DNA of 64,000 bases from Chachezhania sediminis (GTDB taxonomy: Bacteria; Pseudomonadota; Alphaproteobacteria; Rhodobacterales; Rhodobacteraceae). Positions 48,846 to 58,510 of this stretch are shown here, piece after piece; position 1 is the first letter of the stretch, and the number at the start of each line of letters is the position of its first letter. The stretch spans positions 124,001 through 188,000 of the forward strand of contig NZ_VOPH01000004.1 in the NCBI RefSeq assembly GCF_009765275.1, given 5' to 3'. The translations under genes were made by a program, and so were the position numbers. The notes beneath the pieces were generated by a model, which saw nothing but the letters and a program-made list of their open reading frames with translations, ran no database searches and had not been told where the DNA came from.

Positions 48846-49184
48846 ATGTTCCGCATTCTCGGCGCCGCTGCCCTTGGCCTTGCCACCATCGCCATGCCGC
48901 TGTCCGCCGTGGCCGGACCGCAGGGATGCCCCCCGGGGCTCGCAAAGAAAAGCGCTTCCTGCACGCCCCCCGGCCACGCCAAGAAGTCCCACCCGCGCTA
49001 TGACGACCGGACATACGATCGCGGGCACATCGACAGCCGGTACGAGCGTCTCTACAATCCCGACCGCTATGGTCTGGACCCGGGCTATGTCTATTACACC
49101 CAGAACGGCACGGTCTACCGGGTCGACAACCAGACCAACCAGATCCTGGCGGTGATCGGCGCGCTGTCTACGCTTCTGAACTGA
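48846..49184 (+). CDS. small exported protein with CPPG-K repeats
   Basis: A 112-residue protein with signal peptide (LGAAALGLATIAMPLSAVAG). The mature start has two similar blocks, GCPPGLAKKSASC and CTPPGHAKKSHPR, then a Tyr/Asp/Arg-rich stretch (YDDRTYDRGHIDSRYERLYN) and a C-terminal YVYYTQNGTVYRVDNQTNQI, resembling the RcnB-like exported proteins. The function is unknown. AGGAGAAGACCC precedes the ATG. Confidence 0.75.
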   Translation: MFRILGAAALGLATIAMPLSAVAGPQGCPPGLAKKSASCTPPGHAKKSHPRYDDRTYDRGHIDSRYERLYNPDRYGLDPGYVYYTQNGTVYRVDNQTNQILAVIGALSTLLN

Positions 49185-49288
49185 TGCACGAAGACGTGTC
49201 CAGGGTGCAGAACATGATCCAGATCATATTCACGAATCAAGAAGTGTCCTGAAGGTGATCCGCAGATCAATCTTCAGGAGATCCTCTC

Positions 49289-49486
49289 GTGTTCAGAAAG
49301 AACCTTGGAAACGTCGACCGCATCATCCGGGCGATCCTTGGGGCCGCACTGCTGGTCGTGTTCTTCACCGCCACCGGCTGGCTTCATTGGGTCGCCCTTG
49401 TGGTCGGACTGGTGCTGCTTGGCACCTCGGCCCTGGGCTATTGCCCGCCCTATGCGATCCTGGGGATCAATACCTGCCGCAGGTAA
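49289..49486 (+). CDS. DUF2892 inner-membrane protein
   Basis: A 65-residue protein with two membrane helices: FRKNLGNVDRIIRAILGAAL, then LHWVALVVGLVLLGTSALGY and the conserved C-terminal CPPYAILGINTCRR. This matches DUF2892 (YgaP C-terminal-type) proteins. The function is unknown; the paired cysteines could bind metal or sulfur species. Confidence 0.88.
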   Translation: MFRKNLGNVDRIIRAILGAALLVVFFTATGWLHWVALVVGLVLLGTSALGYCPPYAILGINTCRR

Positions 49487-49824
49487 AATCGCGGCCGGGC
49501 GCCCGGAACGGTGGCCCGGCCGCTGTGACGTTCGAAGGCCCGGGCCTAAGTGCCTGAGATTCTGCCTGTAATACGCTGATATAAATTGAATTTCCATTTT
49601 TTTAACGCCCGGTGACGATGGGCCGGGCACAGGCCATAAACGCATCGCCCGGTTTTCGCCCGAGGCGGAAGGCGGGAACGCGCAGGCAATCCGGCGGGTT
49701 CGTGGCTGGTCAGATCCGGAGTGTGGCAGTGGCGGGGCCGCGCTCAACCCGGGGGGCCGGCCCGGACGCGCGCCCCGATCCCGTTCCGGCCCGCAGCGCC
49801 GGGGCCCGCGTTCAGACCAGCCAG
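49487..49824. other. 338-base gap between DUF2892 and the metalloprotease
   Basis: No gene seen. It starts with GGCCGGGCGCCCGG and CCCGGCCG inverted arms (49493-49523), a likely terminator stem for the plus-strand gene. An AT-rich stretch with TTTTTTT at about 49595-49604 follows, then very GC-rich sequence. Confidence 0.4.
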
Positions 49825-51255
49825 TCAGACCAGGATGTCGTCCGGGTCGATCTGCGGTGTGCCCGAAAGCTCCAGCCGGAAATCGGTCAGCCGGTCGCTG
49901 TCGGCGTCATAGAAGATCTGCGTCCGATCCTCGGTTGTGGCGATCCGCAGCTCCCGCTCCGCGCCGGTGTAGGCGGCGCTGCCCAGAAAATGTGCGGTGC
50001 CGCCGGTCAGGGCCGTCAGGTCCAGCAGGTCGATGCCCGGGGTGAAGTCCCGGATGCTGTCGGTTCCGGTGGCGACGGCACTGTCGCGGGGCGTGGCAAA
50101 GACGAATAGGTCGCGCCCTTTGCCGCCGGCCAGCACATCGCGGCCCGGCCCGCCGACCAGAATATCGTCGCCCGGGCCGCCCAGCAGCCTGTCGTCGCCG
50201 CGGCCGCCGACCAGCAGGTTGTCGGCGGCGGTGCCGCGGATCGTGTCATCGCCGCGGCCGCCCATCGCCTCCTCGATCAGCGAGCGGGGATCGCCCCGGT
50301 AAAGCAGCGTGTTTTAGATACTGCCCGATGCGTCGGTGTTGTGTCCCAGGTCGGCCAGATGCCGGTCGGAAAAGACCGAATGCCCGCCCGGCCTGAGATC
50401 GATCGAGAGGTCGGTATCATAGGCCGACAGGTCATAGCGGTCGCGTCCGCCGCCATCCCAGATCGTGGCGAAGATCCGATTGACGCCCGGATCGATGGCG
50501 GTGGCGCCATCGACCAGCGTGTGCCCGCGATCCGGTTCCCAGCGATAGACGGTGCGCCCGGCATTGGTCGCAAAGTCGGCGCCGTAGACGTATTGAAGCG
50601 CGGCGATGTCGTACATCATGAAGCTTTGCGCAAAGCTCCAATCGCCGTTCTTCAGGCTTCCCGTGTCGGCATCGACGAAGGACCGGTAGGTCATCACGGA
50701 ATATTCCATGAAATCCGTCGCCTTGGGCAGCTTGCCATAGTCGGTGTCGGCATGTCCGTGTTCCAGCCCCAGCGCGTGGCCGGTTTCGTGCAGCAAGGTC
50801 AGCCAGGCATAATTGCCAGGCCGGGGTTCGCCATAGTCGAAGCGCGCAGTGCTGAACCAGATGTCGCCGCCTTCGGTCACGGGGGCGGGCAGATAGGCCC
50901 AGGCGGTGCCGCTGTCACCATGGTCGCGGGTCTGGAAGACCCGCAGATGTGCGATCGGTGCGCCAGCCTGTTCAACCGCGGCGGCGGTCACGCCCTCGAC
51001 CGAGAAGCCGTCATTGGCAGCGTTGCCGTCGTCCCGGTCCAGGACGGCGTGCGCCGCCGCACGCAGATCGGCGCTGGCGGTTATCGCCTTCAGGTTTTCG
51101 CGACTGCCATAGCCGCACAGGTCCTCCATCAGTGCGGCCTCGGGCGTGGCGTAAAGGATCAGGTCCGTGTCCCAACCGTCTTCGCCCAGGATACCGTCGA
51201 TCCGGCTGTCGCCCGATGCACCGATCCAGCGTGTCAGATGACCCAGGCCCGACAT
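49825..51255 (-). pseudogene. serralysin-like (M10) metalloprotease split by an in-frame stop
   Basis: The minus-strand frame from ATG 51255 (GGAGGG upstream) encodes 313 residues with the M10 zinc site LLHETGHALGLEHGHAD (His156, His160, His166, Glu157) and Met-turn YSVMTYRS (Met188, Tyr190). It ends at TAA 50316-50314. The same frame continues without shift: NTLLYRGDPRSLIEEAMGGR, then about five GGxGxDxLxGG RTX calcium-binding repeats and the C-terminal serralysin-type domain to 49825. Removing the single stop restores one protein of about 476 residues. A truncated product would keep the catalytic site but lose the C-terminal type I secretion region. Confidence 0.8.
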
Positions 51256-51484
51256 GGCATCCCTCCGACCGTTGCGGGGCGGTTGCCCGGGCCAGGGAGT
51301 ATTGCGGGACGCGACAGATCCTGCTTCGGCGCCGGGCACCCCCGTCCGCCGGTCGCATCAGTCTGGTCAGCGGACTGCAGGACCCCGTGCCCGAGGCCGC
51401 CGGTTGCAACCGGCGACGACGGGGTGATGCCGTTTCTTGTTTAAGATGGTCTTAAATGCGCGAGGATGTCGGCGCGGCGGGGCA

Positions 51485-52483
51485 TCAGCCGTTCAGGATC
51501 TTCGCGGCCTCGGGCGCGAAATAGGTCAGAACCCCGTCACAGCCCGCGCGTTTGAAACCCAGCAGGCTTTCCATCATGATCTTCTCGCCATCGACCCAGC
51601 CGTTCAGGGCGGCCGCCCGGATCATCGCGTATTCGCCCGACACCTGATAGGCGAAGGTCGGCGCGCCGAAGCTGTCCTTTACCCGCCGGATGATGTCCAG
51701 ATAGGGCATCCCCGGCTTGATCATCACCATGTCGGCGCCTTCCTCCAGGTCGCGCGCCACCAGGCGCAGCGCCTCGTCCGAATTGCCGGGGTTCATCTGA
51801 TAGGTCTTCTTGTCGCCCTTCAGCGCGCCGGACGCGCCCACCGCATCCCGGAACGGCCCATAGAAGGCCGAGGCATATTTCGCCGCATAGCTCATGATCG
51901 TGACGCGGCTGTGGCCGGCATCTTCCAGCGCCTTCCTCATGGCGCCGATGCGGCCATCCATCATGTCGGACGGCCCGATGATGTCGGCGCCAGCATCGGC
52001 CTGGGCCAGGGTCATCTTCACCAGCGCCTCGACTGTCCGGTCGTTCACGATCTCGCCATCGACCACGTACCCGTCATGGCCGTTGATGTTGTAGGGATCC
52101 AGCGCGACGTCGGTCATCACCGCCATGTCGGGCACCGCGTCCTTGATCGCCCGGATGGCGGTGTTCGACAGGTTGTCGGGATCCCATGCGCCGGCGCAGT
52201 CCTCGGTCTTCAGGGCCGGGTCGATGTAGGGAAAGAGACAGATCGCGGGGATGCCCAGGCTCCACGCTTCCTTGGCGGCCTTGACGATCAGGTCGACGCT
52301 CTTGCGCGTGACGCCGGGCATGGAGACGACCGCCTCCTCCTCGTTCACGCCATCGCGGACGAAGACGGGCCAGATCAGGTCGTCGACGCTCAGCGTGTTT
52401 TCCTGGACCAGCGCGCGGATCGCGGGCGACTGACGCAGGCGGCGGGGGCGGGACGCGGGGAAGGGGGCAAGACGCGGGTCCAT
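51485..52483 (-). CDS. hemB: delta-aminolevulinic acid dehydratase (porphobilinogen synthase)
   Basis: A 332-residue HemB that condenses two 5-aminolevulinate molecules to porphobilinogen in haem and bacteriochlorophyll synthesis. Schiff-base lysines are in MSYAAKYASAFYGPFRDA and MVMIKPGMPYLDIIRR. Where zinc enzymes have a triple-Cys site, this one has DVALDPYNINGHDG, the Asp-type site seen in Rhodobacter relatives, so zinc is not expected there. GAGGAGA precedes the ATG. Confidence 0.96.
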   Translation of the reverse strand: MDPRLAPFPASRPRRLRQSPAIRALVQENTLSVDDLIWPVFVRDGVNEEEAVVSMPGVTRKSVDLIVKAAKEAWSLGIPAICLFPYIDPALKTEDCAGAWDPDNLSNTAIRAIKDAVPDMAVMTDVALDPYNINGHDGYVVDGEIVNDRTVEALVKMTLAQADAGADIIGPSDMMDGRIGAMRKALEDAGHSRVTIMSYAAKYASAFYGPFRDAVGASGALKGDKKTYQMNPGNSDEALRLVARDLEEGADMVMIKPGMPYLDIIRRVKDSFGAPTFAYQVSGEYAMIRAAALNGWVDGEKIMMESLLGFKRAGCDGVLTYFAPEAAKILNG

Positions 52484-52694
52484 GGGTCATCTCCTCTGGC
52501 CGGGCCGGGCATGTGGGGCCCGGCGGGCGCAAGGGGCATCGGGTGCGGCCTGCCTTGCGCATCGCGGGACTGGGTGGCATGGATTGCGTCAACCCACAAG
52601 ATCCAACGGGGCGAAGCTTGCGTAGGGCGGCCGAACCGCGCCCCGGCAGGCAGGCCGTGAACCAGAGGCAGAGGCAGGGCGACCGGATGTGTAC

Positions 52695-53210
52695 ATGTCG
52701 CTGAACGAACTGATCGACCTGCGGTCGTTTTCCAACCTATGGTTCTGGATCGCGCTGGCCGTCACCTGGGCGCTGGCCAGCCACTGGGTGATGGGCATCC
52801 CCTATGACATGCTGGTCCGCGCCCGGATGGGCGACACACAGGCGATGGACGACCTGCATCATCTGGCACGGATCAACGCGGCGCGGGTTCAGGCGGTGTC
52901 CTTCACCTCGGCCCCGTGGCTTCTGGCGCTCTGGTGCTTCGTCATGTCCGGGCTGGTGACGTTGGGCTTCTTCTATGGCGTGGAACTGGCACAGGCGGTG
53001 GCCCTGCTGGCCTTGCCCCTGTCCATCGTGGGTCTGCTGACGCTTCGCACCGCGCGCAAGATCGAAAATCTGGGCCTGTCGGGCCTGGATCTGTGCCGGC
53101 AACTGGCCTGGCTGAGGATGGAAATCCAGGGCATCGGGCTGGTCGCAATCGTCGTGACGGCGGTCTGGGGCATGTATCAGAACCTTTCCATCGGGGTCCT
53201 GGGCCACTAG
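52695..53210 (+). CDS. small integral membrane protein, function unknown
   Basis: A 171-residue protein with about four membrane helices: FSNLWFWIALAVTWALASHW, SAPWLLALWCFVMSGLVTLG, AVALLALPLSIVGLLTLR and GIGLVAIVVTAVWGMYQNLS. The cytoplasmic loop MLVRARMGDTQAMDDLHHLA is highly conserved-looking. Homologues in this family of bacteria are often labelled as SufBCD-related, but nothing in the sequence supports that. Starts at ATG 52695 or GTG 52689. Confidence 0.75.
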   Translation: MSLNELIDLRSFSNLWFWIALAVTWALASHWVMGIPYDMLVRARMGDTQAMDDLHHLARINAARVQAVSFTSAPWLLALWCFVMSGLVTLGFFYGVELAQAVALLALPLSIVGLLTLRTARKIENLGLSGLDLCRQLAWLRMEIQGIGLVAIVVTAVWGMYQNLSIGVLGH

Positions 53211-53286
53211 AACGCGGAACGGACCGGAACGCCCCGAACAGGGCGTGCCGCGTCCGGCGATTCGACGACTGACAGGATCCGACACG

Positions 53287-56200
53287 ATGAAAGCACCCCG
53301 GCACATCACGGTGGGCGGCGCGCCCGAAGGTTTCGACGCGCAGCTGATCCTGAACGAGATCGCAAAATCCGGCGGTCCCGTCCTGCATATCGCGCGCGAC
53401 GACAAGCGGCTGGCGGCGATGCAGGCCGGCCTGTCCTTCCTGGCGCCCGACATGCCGGTGCTGGTCTTCCCGGGCTGGGACTGCCTGCCTTACGACCGGG
53501 TGTCGCCCAATGCCGATATCTCGGCCGCGCGGATGGCGACGCTGGCCGCTCTGGTCCACCGGCTGCCGGAAAAGTTCGTTCTTCTGACCACGCTGAACGC
53601 GGCCACCCAGCGGGTGCCGGCCCGCGACCTGCTGCGCGATGCGGCCTTCGTGGCCCGGGTCGGCCAGCGCGTGGACGAGGAAGCCCTGCGCCAGTTTCTG
53701 GTGCGCATGGGCTTTTCCCAAAGCCCCACGGTGATGGAACCGGGCGACTATGCCATCCGTGGCGGGATCATCGACATCTTCCCGCCGGGAGACGGCGGTC
53801 CGGTCCGGCTCGATTTCTTCGGCGATGTGCTGGACGGCGCGCGCGGCTTCGATCCGGTGACGCAACGCACGACCGAGAAGCTGGAGCGCGTGGAACTGGC
53901 GCCGGTGTCCGAGGTGATCCTGGACGAAGCCGCAATCATGCGCTTCCGCCAGAACTATCGCCTGGAATTCGGCGCCGCGCGGACCGACGATCCGCTGTAC
54001 GAGGCCGTCAGCGCCGGGCGCAAGCACCAGGGGATCGAACACTGGCTGCCCTTCTTCCACGAGAAGCTGGAAACGCTGTTCGACTACCTGCCGGACGCCA
54101 CGATCACGCAGGACGACCAGTCCGACGCGATGCGGGTGGCACGCTGGGACACGATTGCCGACCAGTACGAAACCCGCCGCCATGCGATGGAGCAGAAGTC
54201 GCGCATCGACACGGTCTACAAGCCCTGTCCGCCCGGGCTTCTCTACTTGGACGACGCGGCGTGGGAAGCGGCGGTGGGCGCGCGTAGGGTGATGGCCTTC
54301 ACGCCCCTGCAGCGTGCGTCCGGTCCCGGGGTCATCGACGCGGGCGGGCGGATCGGGCGGAACTTCGCCCCCGAACGCCAGCAGGAGAACCTGTCGCTCT
54401 TCGGTGCGCTGGCCGATCACGTCAAGGCACGGATGGACAAGGGGCCGGTGGTCATCGCGTCCTATTCCGAAGGCGCGCGGGAACGTCTGGCCGGCCTGAT
54501 CGAGGACGAGGGCTTGGCCGAGACGATCCTGATCCCGGATGCCAGCCGCATCGGCAAGCGTGGATTGTACCTTGCCGTCTGGGCGCTGGAACACGGGTTC
54601 GAAACGCCGACGATGACGGTGGTATCGGAACAGGACGTGCTGGGCGACCGACTGATCCGGTCGCCCAAGAAGCGCAGGAAGGCCGAGAATTTCCTGACCG
54701 AGACCCAGTCGCTGTCGCCCGGGGATCTGGTGGTCCATGTCGACCACGGCATCGGCCGCTACCAGGGGTTGGAGGTGATCACCGCCGCGGGTGCCGCGCA
54801 TGAATGCCTGTTGCTGGAATATGCCGAAGGCGCGCGGCTCTACCTGCCGGTCGAGAATATCGAACTTCTGTCCAAGTACGGCCATGACGAAGGGCTGCTG
54901 GACAAGCTGGGCGGCGGCGCCTGGCAGGCCAAGAAGGCGCGTCTGAAGGAACGCATCCGCGAGATGGCGGACCGGCTGATCCGCGTGGCCGCCGAACGCG
55001 CCCTGCGCCGCGCACCGGTGCTGGATCCGCCGATGGGCAGTTGGGACGCCTTTTCCGCCCGGTTCCCCTATCAGGAGACCGACGACCAGCTGCGCGCCAT
55101 CGAGGACGTGGTGGCCGACATGACATCGGGCCACCCGATGGACCGGCTGATCTGCGGCGATGTGGGCTTCGGCAAGACCGAGGTCGCGATGCGCGCGGCC
55201 TTTGTCGCCGCCATGTCGGGTGTGCAGGTGGCCGTGGTGGCACCGACGACGCTGCTGGCGCGCCAGCACGCGGCCAGTTTCAGCGAGCGGTTCCGCGGCT
55301 TCCCGGTCGAGGTACGGCAGCTGTCGCGGTTCGTGTCGGCAAAGGACGCGCAAGCGACCCGCGACGGGATGAGCCGGGGGACCGTGGATATCGTCGTCGG
55401 CACCCATGCGGTACTGGCCAAGGGGGTGCGGTTCAACAATCTGGGCCTTCTGATCATCGACGAGGAACAGCATTTCGGCGTGGCGCACAAGGAACGGCTG
55501 AAGCAGATGCGGACGGACATCCACGTCCTGACACTGACCGCCACGCCGATCCCGCGGACGCTGCAACTGTCGCTGTCGGGCGTGCGGGACCTGTCGATTA
55601 TCGGCACGCCCCCGGTCGACCGCCTGGCGATCCGGACCTATGTCAGCGAATTCGACGCGGTGACGGTGCGCGAGGCGCTGTTGCGCGAACGCTATCGCGG
55701 CGGGCAAAGCTTCTATGTCGTGCCGCGGATCACCGACCTGCCGGAGATCGAGAGCTTCCTGAAGGAACAGGTCCCCGAATGCAGCTATGTCGTTGCCCAC
55801 GGCCAGATGGCGGCAGGCGAGCTGGACGACAAGATGAACGCCTTCTACGACGGCAAGTACGACGTGCTTCTGGCCACGACCATCGTTGAATCGGGGCTGG
55901 ATATTCCCACGGCCAACACGATGATCGTGCACCGGGCCGACATGTTCGGTCTGGCACAGCTTTACCAGATCCGCGGACGCGTCGGGCGGTCGAAGACCCG
56001 GGCCTATGCCTACCTGACGACGAAGCCCCGGGCCAAGCTGACGGCGGCCGCGGAAAAGCGCCTGCGGGTTCTGGGCTCGCTCGACACGCTGGGGGCGGGG
56101 TTCACGCTGGCCAGTCAGGACCTGGACATCCGGGGCGCCGGCAACCTTCTGGGCGAGGAACAGTCGGGTCAGATGCGCGATGTGGGCTACGAGCTTTATC

Positions 56201-56745
56201 AGCAGATGCTGGAGGACGCGATTGCCAAGATCCGGTCGGGCGAGATGGAGGGGTTGGCCGACGACGATGGCCAGTGGGCGCCGCAGATCAATCTGGGCGT
56301 TCCGGTCCTCATCCCCGAGGACTACGTACCGGATCTGGACGTGCGGCTGGGGCTCTACCGGCGTCTGTCGGAACTGACGACGAAGGTAGAGCTGGAAGGC
56401 TTTGCCGCGGAACTGATCGACCGGTTCGGGAAGCTGCCCAAGGAAGTGAACTCGCTGATGCTGATCGTGAGGATCAAGGCGATGTGCAAGCGGGCGGGGA
56501 TCGCGAAACTGGACGGTGGACCCAAGGGGGCGACGATCCAGTTCCACAACGACAAATTCGCCTCGCCCGAGGGGCTGGTGTCCTTCATCCAGGACCAGCG
56601 CGGGCTGGCGAAGGTCAAGGACAACAAGATCATCGTCCGGCGGGACTGGTCGAGGGATTCCGACAAGATCAAGGGCGCCTTTGCCATTGCCAAGGACCTG
56701 GCTGAAAAGGTCGTGGCAAAGGAGAAGGCGGCCAAGGCTGGGTGA
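53287..56745 (+). CDS. mfd: transcription-repair coupling factor
   Basis: A 1152-residue Mfd, which pushes stalled RNA polymerase off DNA lesions and recruits UvrA. The UvrB-like N-terminal module contains VLVFPGWDCLPYDRVSPNAD. The RNA-polymerase-interaction domain has GDLVVHVDHGIGRYQGLEVI. The translocase domain carries Walker A ICGDVGFGKTEVAMRAAF, DEEQ box IIDEEQHFGVAHKERLKQMR, TLTATPIPRTLQLSL and motif VI QIRGRVGRSKTRAYAY. A TRCF C-terminal domain follows. The ATG at 53287 (MKAPRHITVGGAPEG) is preferred over an upstream in-frame start. Confidence 0.96.
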   Translation: MKAPRHITVGGAPEGFDAQLILNEIAKSGGPVLHIARDDKRLAAMQAGLSFLAPDMPVLVFPGWDCLPYDRVSPNADISAARMATLAALVHRLPEKFVLLTTLNAATQRVPARDLLRDAAFVARVGQRVDEEALRQFLVRMGFSQSPTVMEPGDYAIRGGIIDIFPPGDGGPVRLDFFGDVLDGARGFDPVTQRTTEKLERVELAPVSEVILDEAAIMRFRQNYRLEFGAARTDDPLYEAVSAGRKHQGIEHWLPFFHEKLETLFDYLPDATITQDDQSDAMRVARWDTIADQYETRRHAMEQKSRIDTVYKPCPPGLLYLDDAAWEAAVGARRVMAFTPLQRASGPGVIDAGGRIGRNFAPERQQENLSLFGALADHVKARMDKGPVVIASYSEGARERLAGLIEDEGLAETILIPDASRIGKRGLYLAVWALEHGFETPTMTVVSEQDVLGDRLIRSPKKRRKAENFLTETQSLSPGDLVVHVDHGIGRYQGLEVITAAGAAHECLLLEYAEGARLYLPVENIELLSKYGHDEGLLDKLGGGAWQAKKARLKERIREMADRLIRVAAERALRRAPVLDPPMGSWDAFSARFPYQETDDQLRAIEDVVADMTSGHPMDRLICGDVGFGKTEVAMRAAFVAAMSGVQVAVVAPTTLLARQHAASFSERFRGFPVEVRQLSRFVSAKDAQATRDGMSRGTVDIVVGTHAVLAKGVRFNNLGLLIIDEEQHFGVAHKERLKQMRTDIHVLTLTATPIPRTLQLSLSGVRDLSIIGTPPVDRLAIRTYVSEFDAVTVREALLRERYRGGQSFYVVPRITDLPEIESFLKEQVPECSYVVAHGQMAAGELDDKMNAFYDGKYDVLLATTIVESGLDIPTANTMIVHRADMFGLAQLYQIRGRVGRSKTRAYAYLTTKPRAKLTAAAEKRLRVLGSLDTLGAGFTLASQDLDIRGAGNLLGEEQSGQMRDVGYELYQQMLEDAIAKIRSGEMEGLADDDGQWAPQINLGVPVLIPEDYVPDLDVRLGLYRRLSELTTKVELEGFAAELIDRFGKLPKEVNSLMLIVRIKAMCKRAGIAKLDGGPKGATIQFHNDKFASPEGLVSFIQDQRGLAKVKDNKIIVRRDWSRDSDKIKGAFAIAKDLAEKVVAKEKAAKAG

Positions 56746-56749
56746 AGGA

Positions 56750-56965
56750 GCGGTGCGTGGGAACCACGCACCCTACGGATGCCCGGCACATGCGCCCGGG
56801 AACCGGGCCGGGCTGGCGCCGGGGACGGCGGGTGCCTCCGGCGGAGGTATTTCAGGACCGAAGAAGCCGGGGAGGGTCCTTCATCTTCTTCGATCCACAA
56901 ATACCTCGGGGGAGTCCGTCCCGGAGGGGCGGGCGGGGGCAGCGCCCCGCTTCGCGCCGGCTCGG
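56750..56965. repeat. family B copy followed by family A copy 4
   Basis: GCGGTGCGTGGGAACCACGCACCCTACGG (56750-56778) is a family B hairpin just after mfd. From about 56820 comes family A: GCCTCCGGCGGAGGTATTTC, GGACCGAAGAAG and its inverted partner CTTCTTCGATCCACAAATAC with CTCGGGGGAG, ending GGGGGCAGCGCCCC. The two arms could form a stem of over 40 bases. The gap holds no gene. Confidence 0.7.
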
Positions 56966-57058
56966 GGGCGTCCCGCGTTCAGGCCGTCGCTCCGCTTGCC
57001 GCTGGCGGGGTTCCCTTGTATTCAGCCCACCTGAACTAGGACCCGAAAGGCAGGACCC

Positions 57059-58183
57059 ATGCGCGCCGAAATCCAGAACACGGTGGCCGAAATCGAGAAG
57101 AGCCTGGCTCTGCTGGCACAGCGGATGGATTACGAGACCGCGCCGCACCGCCTGGAGGAGTTCAACGCGCGGGTCGAGGATCCGGACCTGTGGAACGACC
57201 CCGAAGGCGCGCAGAAGCTGATGCGCGAACGCCAGATGCTGGTCGATGCCATGGGCACCTATACCTCGCTGAAGCAGGACCTGACCGACAATGTCGAGCT
57301 GATCGAACTGGGCGAGATGGAAGACGACGCCGAGGTCGTGGCCGATGCCGAAGCCGCGCTGAAGGCGCTGGCCGAAACCGCGGCCCAGAAGGAGCTTGAG
57401 GCGCTTCTGGACGGCGAGGCCGATGCAAACGACACTTTCCTGGAAATCAATGCCGGCGCCGGCGGGACCGAAGCCTGCGACTGGGCCGCGATGCTGCAGC
57501 GGATGTATGTGCGCTGGGCGGAAAAGCGCGGCTACAAGGTGGAACTGCAATCGGAAGAAGCGGGCGCCGAAGCCGGGATCAAGTCCTGCGCCTACAAGAT
57601 TTCCGGCCACAACGCCTATGGCTGGCTGAAGTCGGAATCGGGCGTGCACCGGCTGGTCCGGATTTCGCCCTTCGGCAAGGGCACGCGCGAGACCTCGTTC
57701 GCGTCGGTCTGGGTCTATCCGGTGGTCGACGACAATATCGAGATCGAGGTGAACCCGGCCGACATCCGCATCGACACGTTCCGGTCGTCGGGTGCGGGCG
57801 GGCAGCACGTGAACACGACCGACTCGGCTGTGCGTATTACGCACCATCCGACCGGCATCGTTGTGACCAGTTCCGAGAAGTCGCAGCACCAGAACCGCGA
57901 TATCGCCATGAAGGCCCTGAAATCGCGCCTGTACCAGCTGGAACTGGACAAGCGGAACGCTGCCATCAACGAAGCGCATGAAAGCAAGGGGTCGGCCGGC
58001 TGGGGCAACCAGATCCGTTCTTACGTCCTGCAGCCCTATCAGATGGTGAAGGATCTGCGGACCGAGCACGAAACCTCCGACACCAAGGGCGTTCTGGACG
58101 GGGACCTGGATGCCTTCATGGCGGCGACGCTGGCCATGGACGTCGCGGGCAAAAGCCGCGCCGATGCCCGCGCGGGCGACTAG
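57059..58183 (+). CDS. prfB: peptide chain release factor 2
   Basis: A 374-residue RF2 recognising UGA and UAA. The stop-codon tripeptide SPF is in [20 protein letters not shown] and the catalytic GGQ in [20 protein letters not shown]. The reading frame is continuous from [20 protein letters not shown]; the in-frame UGA and programmed frameshift of many prfB genes are absent. The start is 6 bases after AGGAC. Confidence 0.96.
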   Translation: MRAEIQNTVAEIEKSLALLAQRMDYETAPHRLEEFNARVEDPDLWNDPEGAQKLMRERQMLVDAMGTYTSLKQDLTDNVELIELGEMEDDAEVVADAEAALKALAETAAQKELEALLDGEADANDTFLEINAGAGGTEACDWAAMLQRMYVRWAEKRGYKVELQSEEAGAEAGIKSCAYKISGHNAYGWLKSESGVHRLVRISPFGKGTRETSFASVWVYPVVDDNIEIEVNPADIRIDTFRSSGAGGQHVNTTDSAVRITHHPTGIVVTSSEKSQHQNRDIAMKALKSRLYQLELDKRNAAINEAHESKGSAGWGNQIRSYVLQPYQMVKDLRTEHETSDTKGVLDGDLDAFMAATLAMDVAGKSRADARAGD

Positions 58184-58510
58184 GGTCAGGCCCCATTCAT
58201 CCTGGGCTGTCGGTGCCAAATCCGCGAAAGATCAGGGGGTCGGGCGCGCCGGGAATAGTGGTTCTGTTTCCAGGCGGCCCGAGCCCCCGACATGAAGGGG
58301 GTGTGACGGGCCGCCCCTCTGGGGGCATCGCAAGATCTTGAAATGGCGCAGCTATTCCTGGGCACTTGTTCGTGTCCAGAGGGGAGATCTTTCAAACCCA
58401 GGGTGCTGGATGAATGGGATCAAACGCACAGGCCAGGTGGGCAAGGGCGCTGGCCGCGCCTGTTCCGCGCCGCCGCATGCCCGGCCCGCAAGGGCCAGGC
58501 GCGGCGCCTT
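58184..58510. other. 327-base gap with strong secondary structure, no gene
   Basis: A large two-part hairpin lies at 58273-58315 (GGCGGCCCG / CGGGCCGCC outer, CCCCC / GGGGG inner). A second fold is possible at about 58338-58403, with TTGAAA...TTTCAA closing over GGGCAC-TTGTTC-GTGTCC. There is no T-run and no credible reading frame. It could be the prfB 3' region or a non-coding RNA. Confidence 0.4.

Noticed and set aside
53245-53286. Upstream in-frame extension of mfd and possible SOS box (GGAACGGACCGGAACG)
   Set aside because: The GAAC repeats are spaced 6 and 5 bases apart, not 7, so it is not a LexA box; the extension does not resemble Mfd N-termini.
57059-58183. Programmed frameshift in prfB
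   Set aside because: The frame is continuous over 374 codons with no early in-frame TGA.
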